DNA from: Actinomadura macrotermitis
GTDB taxonomy: Bacteria > Actinomycetota > Actinomycetes > Streptosporangiales > Streptosporangiaceae
DNA length: 64,000 nucleotides
Direction: 5' to 3'
NCBI RefSeq assembly: GCF_009604375.1
Contig: NZ_WEGH01000001.1
Span: 930,001 to 994,000, forward strand
The translations under genes and the position numbers were made by a program. Positions 59,225 through 64,000 of the stretch are shown piece after piece. Each line of letters opens with the position of its first letter. The first letter of the stretch is position 1. Under the pieces are notes generated by a model. It ran no database searches. It was given only the letters and a program-made list of their open reading frames with translations, and had not been told where the DNA came from.

Positions 59225-59521
59225 TCAGTGGACGGCGAGCACCCGCACGACCAGGTCGGCCGCGCCGGCGACGTCCGCCGCGGGCGCGACGCGCTCGGCC
59301 CACGACCACCAGTACCACCACCCGTCCGCGCCCTCCTCCGCGAGGATGTTCTCCGCGAGGGCGGACGCGTCCGGGTTCGTCACGTGCAGGCTGGGCGCCT
59401 GGCCGCGGGGCTGGGTGACGCGCACCCGCATGCCCCGCCGCGCCAGCTCGGCGCCGAGCTCCTCCAGATATTCGATCCGCGACTTCACCAGCGCGGCCGT
59501 TCCCGTATCGTCAGGCGTCAT
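59225..59521 (-). CDS. Small hypothetical protein with aromatic cluster
   Basis: The 98-residue product starts at ATG 59521 with GGAG eight bases upstream. It has a helix (SRIEYLEELGAELARRGM), a strand-rich part (RVRVTQPRGQAPSLHVTN), and an unusual aromatic run WWYWWSWAERV. This looks like a compact alpha/beta domain. It has no signal peptide, and codon use and a terminator-like hairpin support a real gene. I do not recognise the family. Confidence 0.7.
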   Translation of the reverse strand: MTPDDTGTAALVKSRIEYLEELGAELARRGMRVRVTQPRGQAPSLHVTNPDASALAENILAEEGADGWWYWWSWAERVAPAADVAGAADLVVRVLAVH

Positions 59522-59710
59522 CCTTGTCGCTCCAGTGGATTCCGCGTGGCCCGACGAGGACACACCTTCCTCTGTCGCATCCCCGCGCGCAAGCACTTCG
59601 GGCAGGTCAGCGCGGCGCGGGCCGGGCGCCCGGCCGGACCGGGACGCCCGTCCGTGATCTCTGGGACGGCATCCGGGATATCTTGCACCCCAGACGTAGG
59701 AGCGGGACGG

Positions 59711-60376
59711 ATGGGGACGTTGATGATCATGAACTCGGGAGCGACCCCGGAGTGGACCCGGCCCGACATGCCGCTGCCCGCCCGGCCCGCGCAGCCCGCC
59801 GCGCCCCCGCCCGCGACGCTGGCCATGCCCGCGCCGCTGCCCGAGCGCGAGCCCGAGCCCGCGCCCGCGCCGGTCTCGGGGAACTGGCACCGCTTCCACT
59901 ACCCCGTCGCGGTCTTCCTGGTCGCCTTCGCGGTGACCGCGCTCGCCGTCACCGCCGCCCGCTGGTCCGGCCACCGGGCCGACATGGCCGGGTACGCCGG
60001 CGCGGGCCTGGCGCTGCCGGCGCTCGGCGCCGTCAAGGCCGTGCAGCTGCTGCTCCTGCTCACCGGCCTGTGCGCGCTGCTGAGCCGCCGCGACGTGTGG
60101 CTGCTGCCGACGCTGTTCGGCTGGCTGGCGGGCTTCGGCGTGTTCGCCGTGCTCGACGTCGTCAAGGGCAGGATGCTGCCGCTGGCCGAGCACGGCGTCT
60201 ACGCGGCGGTGTTCGCGGCGCTGCTCGCGGTGTCCTACACGCTCAGCGTCAAGGCGCGGGTCGGCGGCCCGGCGGGCGGCCAGGGCGGGCAGGGCCCGCG
60301 CCCGTCCGGCCTCAGCCGCACGCAGGAGTTCGCGCTGTCGGCGGCGAACCGCTGGCAGCGCGCGCCCCAGGGCTGA
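59711..60376 (+). CDS. Small multi-pass membrane protein of unknown function
   Basis: The 221-residue product starts at ATG 59711 with AGGAG before it. An N-terminal cytoplasmic tail of about 60 residues is rich in proline and glutamate (EREPEPAPAP). Four to five hydrophobic helices follow (residues 65-180, such as AVFLVAFAVTALAVTAARW), and the C-terminal tail is positively charged. No family was recognised. It stands alone, with no clear link to its neighbours. Confidence 0.65.
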   Translation: MGTLMIMNSGATPEWTRPDMPLPARPAQPAAPPPATLAMPAPLPEREPEPAPAPVSGNWHRFHYPVAVFLVAFAVTALAVTAARWSGHRADMAGYAGAGLALPALGAVKAVQLLLLLTGLCALLSRRDVWLLPTLFGWLAGFGVFAVLDVVKGRMLPLAEHGVYAAVFAALLAVSYTLSVKARVGGPAGGQGGQGPRPSGLSRTQEFALSAANRWQRAPQG

Positions 60377-60401
60377 GCGGCGGGCCGGGCGGGGACGCGG
60401 G

Positions 60402-61469
60402 TCAGGGCAGCACGACTATCTTGGCGTCGGCGTCGGGGCGGGACAGGTCGGCGAACGCGCCCGCGACGCCGTCCAGCCCGACCGTCCGGGTGATGATCGA
60501 CCCGGCGTCGATGCGGCCCTCGGCGATGTCGTGCAGCGTCGCCCCGTATTCGGCCGGGTAGGCGCCGAAGCTGCCGCGCAGGGTGAGCTCCTTGCTGACC
60601 GCGACGCCCGGCTCGATCCGGTCGGCCTGCATGCACACGCCGACGACCATGACGGTCGCGCCCGCCGGCGCGCCCTCGATGACCTGGCCGAGGATGCCGG
60701 GCACGCCGACGCACTCGAAGATGACCGCGCCGCGCACCCCGACGCCGAGCACCTCGGCGGCGATCCGCTCGACGGTGCTGGCCGCGATGCCGAGGTCGGC
60801 CCACCGGTCGTAGGGGGAGGCGACGGCCGGGTCGATCAGCTCGTCCGCGCCGAGCCCCTCGGCGAGCGCGCGCCGCGCGGGCGAGAAGTCCACCGCCAGC
60901 ACCGGCCCGTGCCCGCGCGCCTTCAGCGCCGCCACGACGCCGAGCCCGATCGGGCCGAGGCCGAGCACGACGGCGACGTCGCCGGGGTCGATCCCGCTGC
61001 GGTTCACCGCCCGGGTGGCCACCGAGAACGGCTCGGTGATCGCGGCGATCTTGGGGTCCAGCCCGTTCGGCACCGCCATCACCAGGCCCTCGTTCAAGAT
61101 CATGTATTCGCCGTAGCCGCCGGGGAACATCGGCGCGTAGCCGATGATGCCGGCGCCCTGCGGGCCGATCCCGATCGGCGGGCCGCACACCGCGGTGCCG
61201 ATCGGCAGGGTGCGCTGGGTGTTCGGGCCGTAGTCGACGATCTCGCCGCAGAACTCGTGGCCGAACACCAGCCCGTCGCGCGGGTCGTAGGGGGTGCCGC
61301 CCGAGCGCCGGGTGGTCTCCATGAAGGCGTCGGGGTCCGACAGCGCGTGCAGGTCCGAGCCGCAGATGCCGCAGGCCAGCGTGCGCACCAGGATCTGGCC
61401 GTCCAGCGGCACCGGGTCGGGCACCTCGGTCACGATCATCGTGGCGTCCTTGGTCAACGCGGCGCGCAT
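60402..61469 (-). CDS. Zinc-binding alcohol dehydrogenase (MDR family)
   Basis: The 355-residue protein begins at ATG 61469 (GGAGA before it). It has the catalytic zinc site (CGICGSDLH, GHEFCGEIVDYG), an NAD(P)-binding Rossmann fold (VLGLGPIGLGVVAAL) and a C-terminal catalytic end. The four-Cys structural zinc lobe of horse-liver-type enzymes is missing: the region reads AVCGPPIGIGPQGAG. It resembles actinobacterial threonine/sorbitol-type dehydrogenases, but the substrate is unknown. It is convergent to the membrane protein and divergent from the M14 peptidase. Confidence 0.85.
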   Translation of the reverse strand: MRAALTKDATMIVTEVPDPVPLDGQILVRTLACGICGSDLHALSDPDAFMETTRRSGGTPYDPRDGLVFGHEFCGEIVDYGPNTQRTLPIGTAVCGPPIGIGPQGAGIIGYAPMFPGGYGEYMILNEGLVMAVPNGLDPKIAAITEPFSVATRAVNRSGIDPGDVAVVLGLGPIGLGVVAALKARGHGPVLAVDFSPARRALAEGLGADELIDPAVASPYDRWADLGIAASTVERIAAEVLGVGVRGAVIFECVGVPGILGQVIEGAPAGATVMVVGVCMQADRIEPGVAVSKELTLRGSFGAYPAEYGATLHDIAEGRIDAGSIITRTVGLDGVAGAFADLSRPDADAKIVVLP

Positions 61470-61636
61470 GGGGGTCTCCAACCGTCAGGTGATGCTGCTC
61501 ACCCGAACCGAACCACGTCGCGCGGCCGAATACCACCGTCCGATGGCGTCAACGCGCCGAAAAGATCAATTTCTACGGGCTTATTGTTAAATGTTGCCGT
61601 TGGTGAGTGTTTTCGCCGGTGCGAGTTTTGTGGATC

Positions 61637-64000
61637 ATGAGAGCCCGGAATCTGGCGTGGTCACTGGTGCTGGCCACGTCGCTGACGGCTCCGGTGTCCC
61701 TGGCCACCGCCGCCGTCGCCGCACCGCCCGCCACCTGCGATCCGACGCAGACGACCCCCGTCTACCGGGGCAAGGTCCCCTCCCCGAAGCAGACCCTCGG
61801 CATCGAGCTCGGCGACCGGCAGGTCACCGCCGCCGAATCCGACAAGTACCTGGAGGCGGTCGCGGCCGCCAGCGAGCGCGTCGTCTCCGGCACGCTCGCC
61901 ACGACCGCGCAGGGCCGCCCGCTCAAGTACGCCATCGCGGGCCGCCCCGGACTGCTCACCCGCGCCGGGCTGGCCAAGGTGCGCGGCGAGGCCGCGCTGC
62001 TGCGCGACCCGCGCACCCCCGCCAAGCTCGCCGAAGCCCTCGCCGCGAAGGGCGTGCCGATCCTGTGGGTCAGCGGGAACGTGCACGGCGACGAGCCGAG
62101 CGGCACCGACGCGGCGCTGAAGGTGCTGCGCGACCTCGGCGACCGGTCCGACTGCGCGGCGACGCGGATCCTGGACAACGCCCTGGTGGTGGTCCTGCCG
62201 ACGCAGAACCCCGACGGCCGCGAGGCCGAGACCCGGCAGAACGCCTACGGGTTCGACATGAACCGCGACTGGTTCGCCCGCACCCAGCCCGAGACCGACG
62301 GCAAGCTGGCGATGCTGAACCAGTACCCGCCGGCGCTGTACATCGACGCGCACGAGATGGGCGGGACGTCGTACTTCTTCCCGCCGAACGCCGACCCGAT
62401 CTACCACGAGACGCCCGAGCAGGCCGTCGGCTGGATCAACGACATCTACGGCGCCTCGATGGCGGCCGAGTTCAACCGGCAGGGCATCGACTTCTTCAAC
62501 CGCGACACCTACGACCTGTTCTACCAGGGGTACGGCGACACGGTCCCGACCACCGCGTTCTTCGCGGCCGGGATGACCTACGAGAAGGGCGGCGACAGCC
62601 CCTACCCCGAGCGGGTCAAGGAGCAGTACCTCACCCAGTGGGTGTCGCTGTCGGCGGCCGCGTCCAACCGGCACAAGATCCTGACGCAGTGGCACCGGAT
62701 GGCCGTGGACGCCTACGCGCAGGGCAAGGCCGGGAAGCTGGAGCCCAACCAGATCTACAACCCGCCGAACCAGATCGACCGGCAGGTCCCCGACCGCGCG
62801 GTGCGGCACTACTTCCTGCGCGACGAGCCCGCCAAGCGCGCCGAGGTCCGCGTCGTCGTGCGGCGGCTGCAGCGCATGGGCGTCAAGGTCGAGCGGCTGA
62901 CCCGGCCGCTCGCCGTGCCCGACTACAAGGAGTACGGCCGCCCCGAGGGCAGGGCGACGCTGCCCGCCGGGACGTACTGGATCACCATGGCCCAGCAGCA
63001 GAAGCACTGGATCCAGGCCATGCTGAACGAGGACTCCTACACCCCGTTCCCCTACTTCTACGACGTGACGGCGTGGAGCATGCCGCTCCTGCAGAACGTG
63101 GCGGGCGGGTCGTCCGGCGCCGAGCTGCGGCCGCACGCGCAGCCGGTCCGGGCGCTGCCCGCGCCGCGCCCGGGGCACCACGGCAAGGCCCCCAAGATCG
63201 CCGTGCTGCAGTTGTCGGCGACCTCGTCGGCCGCGCGCCAGTCGACCGGCTGGCTGCGGCACCGCCTGGACCGCGAATGGAAGCTGCCGTTCACGCTGCT
63301 GTCCCCGGCGGACGTCGCGGCGGGCAGGCTCGCGGGCGCGCAGGTGCTACTCGCCCCGGACGGCCCGGCGGCGGGCGCCTACACCGCGCTCGGTGACGCC
63401 GGCCGCGCCGCGCTGCAGAAATGGGCCAACGACGGCGGCCGCTACGTCGGCTGGCAGGGCGGCACCGAGCTCGCGGCGCGGCTCGGCCTCACCACCACGA
63501 CGCTGAGCGACCCGACGTCCGACGTGCCCGGCACGATGTTCCGCGTCAAGGTCGACGGCCGCAGCCCCCTCGCGCGGGGCGTCGGCCCGGCCGCGTGGCA
63601 GTTCTACTCCTACGACGTGGTCATGAGGCAGGCCGACCCGGCCAAGGTCGCGGTCGCCTATCCGGCGGCGGGCTCGCCGGACTGGTTCGTGTCCGGGTTC
63701 GAGCGCGGCTCGGCCGAGCTCGGCGGGACGGCGGCGGTCACCGACGAGGCCGTCGGCAAGGGCCGCACGGTGCTGTTCGGCGGCGAGCCGAACTTCCGGG
63801 CGTTCAGCGACGGCACCGCCAAGCTGCTGTACAACGCCGTCCTCGGCCCGGACCCGCAGGCGCGCGCGTCGGCGATGGCGGCGCCCGCGCCGGCGGCCGC
63901 CGCCGCCAGGCAGGCGGCGGCGCTGCCGCAGTTCGAGTCGCCGATCCGGGTGTCGGTGAAGGCCGCCGACGCCGCGAAGGCCGCCGCGGTGCTGCGATCG
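61637..64000 (+). CDS. Secreted M14-family zinc carboxypeptidase, 3' end outside window
   Basis: The reading frame runs from ATG 61637 to the window end (788 residues so far). A signal peptide (about residues 1-29) is followed by the M14 domain. Zinc ligands lie in GNVHGDEPSG (His150, Glu153) and DAHEMGG (His239); DMNRDW and TYEKGG (Glu316) complete the catalytic set. The enzyme should cleave C-terminal residues outside the cell. The region from about residue 480 onward has repeated beta-like domains (NDGGRYVGWQGGTELAARL), probably for substrate or wall binding. There is no clear ribosome site. Confidence 0.85.
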   Translation, partial: MRARNLAWSLVLATSLTAPVSLATAAVAAPPATCDPTQTTPVYRGKVPSPKQTLGIELGDRQVTAAESDKYLEAVAAASERVVSGTLATTAQGRPLKYAIAGRPGLLTRAGLAKVRGEAALLRDPRTPAKLAEALAAKGVPILWVSGNVHGDEPSGTDAALKVLRDLGDRSDCAATRILDNALVVVLPTQNPDGREAETRQNAYGFDMNRDWFARTQPETDGKLAMLNQYPPALYIDAHEMGGTSYFFPPNADPIYHETPEQAVGWINDIYGASMAAEFNRQGIDFFNRDTYDLFYQGYGDTVPTTAFFAAGMTYEKGGDSPYPERVKEQYLTQWVSLSAAASNRHKILTQWHRMAVDAYAQGKAGKLEPNQIYNPPNQIDRQVPDRAVRHYFLRDEPAKRAEVRVVVRRLQRMGVKVERLTRPLAVPDYKEYGRPEGRATLPAGTYWITMAQQQKHWIQAMLNEDSYTPFPYFYDVTAWSMPLLQNVAGGSSGAELRPHAQPVRALPAPRPGHHGKAPKIAVLQLSATSSAARQSTGWLRHRLDREWKLPFTLLSPADVAAGRLAGAQVLLAPDGPAAGAYTALGDAGRAALQKWANDGGRYVGWQGGTELAARLGLTTTTLSDPTSDVPGTMFRVKVDGRSPLARGVGPAAWQFYSYDVVMRQADPAKVAVAYPAAGSPDWFVSGFERGSAELGGTAAVTDEAVGKGRTVLFGGEPNFRAFSDGTAKLLYNAVLGPDPQARASAMAAPAPAAAAARQAAALPQFESPIRVSVKAADAAKAAAVLRS

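Overview
The window is very G+C-rich actinobacterial chromosome. It uses many GTG starts, ATGA/GTGA gene overlaps and strong G+C hairpins without U-tracts. Gene order around dapB, dapA, ftsK, cinA and clgR, together with a KstR2-type steroid-like catabolic cluster, suggests a spore-forming order such as Streptosporangiales, perhaps an Actinomadura or Thermomonospora relative. That placement is inference; no rRNA or other phylogenetic marker was tested. I saw no tRNA, rRNA, CRISPR array, insertion sequence or prophage.

Layout. 1-13.5 kb: mostly minus-strand housekeeping genes, read right to left: dapA, rnj, ftsK, a RodZ-like regulator, rimO, pgsA, then cinA and clgR. A YndJ/DUF1990 pair with a twin operator and a STAS protein sit inside this run, and a dps gene and a cut-off lipoprotein gene follow it. 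13.6-25.3 kb: an accessory block, normally absent between dapA and dapB. It holds a GH18-like protein, a DMT exporter and MocR regulator whose start codons overlap, VOC, CGNR and GNAT proteins, a DHA2 MFS exporter, menA, a membrane protein, ung, an orphan modA and an SCO6745-type protein. 25.3-42 kb: the conserved translation and RNA-turnover run on the minus strand: rimP, nusA, ylxR, infB, ylxP, rbfA, nrnA-like, truB, ribF, rpsO, pnp, an M16 peptidase, a holin-like protein, dapB and a transglutaminase-like protein. One plus-strand nuclease-fold gene interrupts it.

42-47 kb: two translationally coupled ferritin-like proteins, a coiled-coil microprotein, a HAD protein, a secreted protein of unknown role and a UPF0104-type membrane protein. 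47.2-53.5 kb: the most interesting region, a catabolic cluster with three copies of a CAAG-CG-CTTG-type operator. It encodes a luciferase-like monooxygenase, a degenerate PaaK-like protein, a FadD3-like acyl-CoA ligase, a thiolase-fold protein that lacks the thiolase Cys and keeps the Ltp2 aldolase tyrosines, its DUF35 partner and an HsaB-like flavin reductase. Together they look like a pathway that activates, oxygenates and cleaves a steroid- or isoprenoid-like acyl chain. Its TetR-type regulator is not in the window.

53.5-58.9 kb: a complete pentose-type ABC importer: lipoprotein, two separate single-domain ATPases flanking one permease, and a ROK regulator as last gene. A 14-bp hairpin follows the binding-protein gene, and palindromes lie upstream of it. 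59-64 kb: a small aromatic-rich protein, a membrane protein, a zinc-type alcohol dehydrogenase and a large secreted M14 carboxypeptidase running off the right edge.
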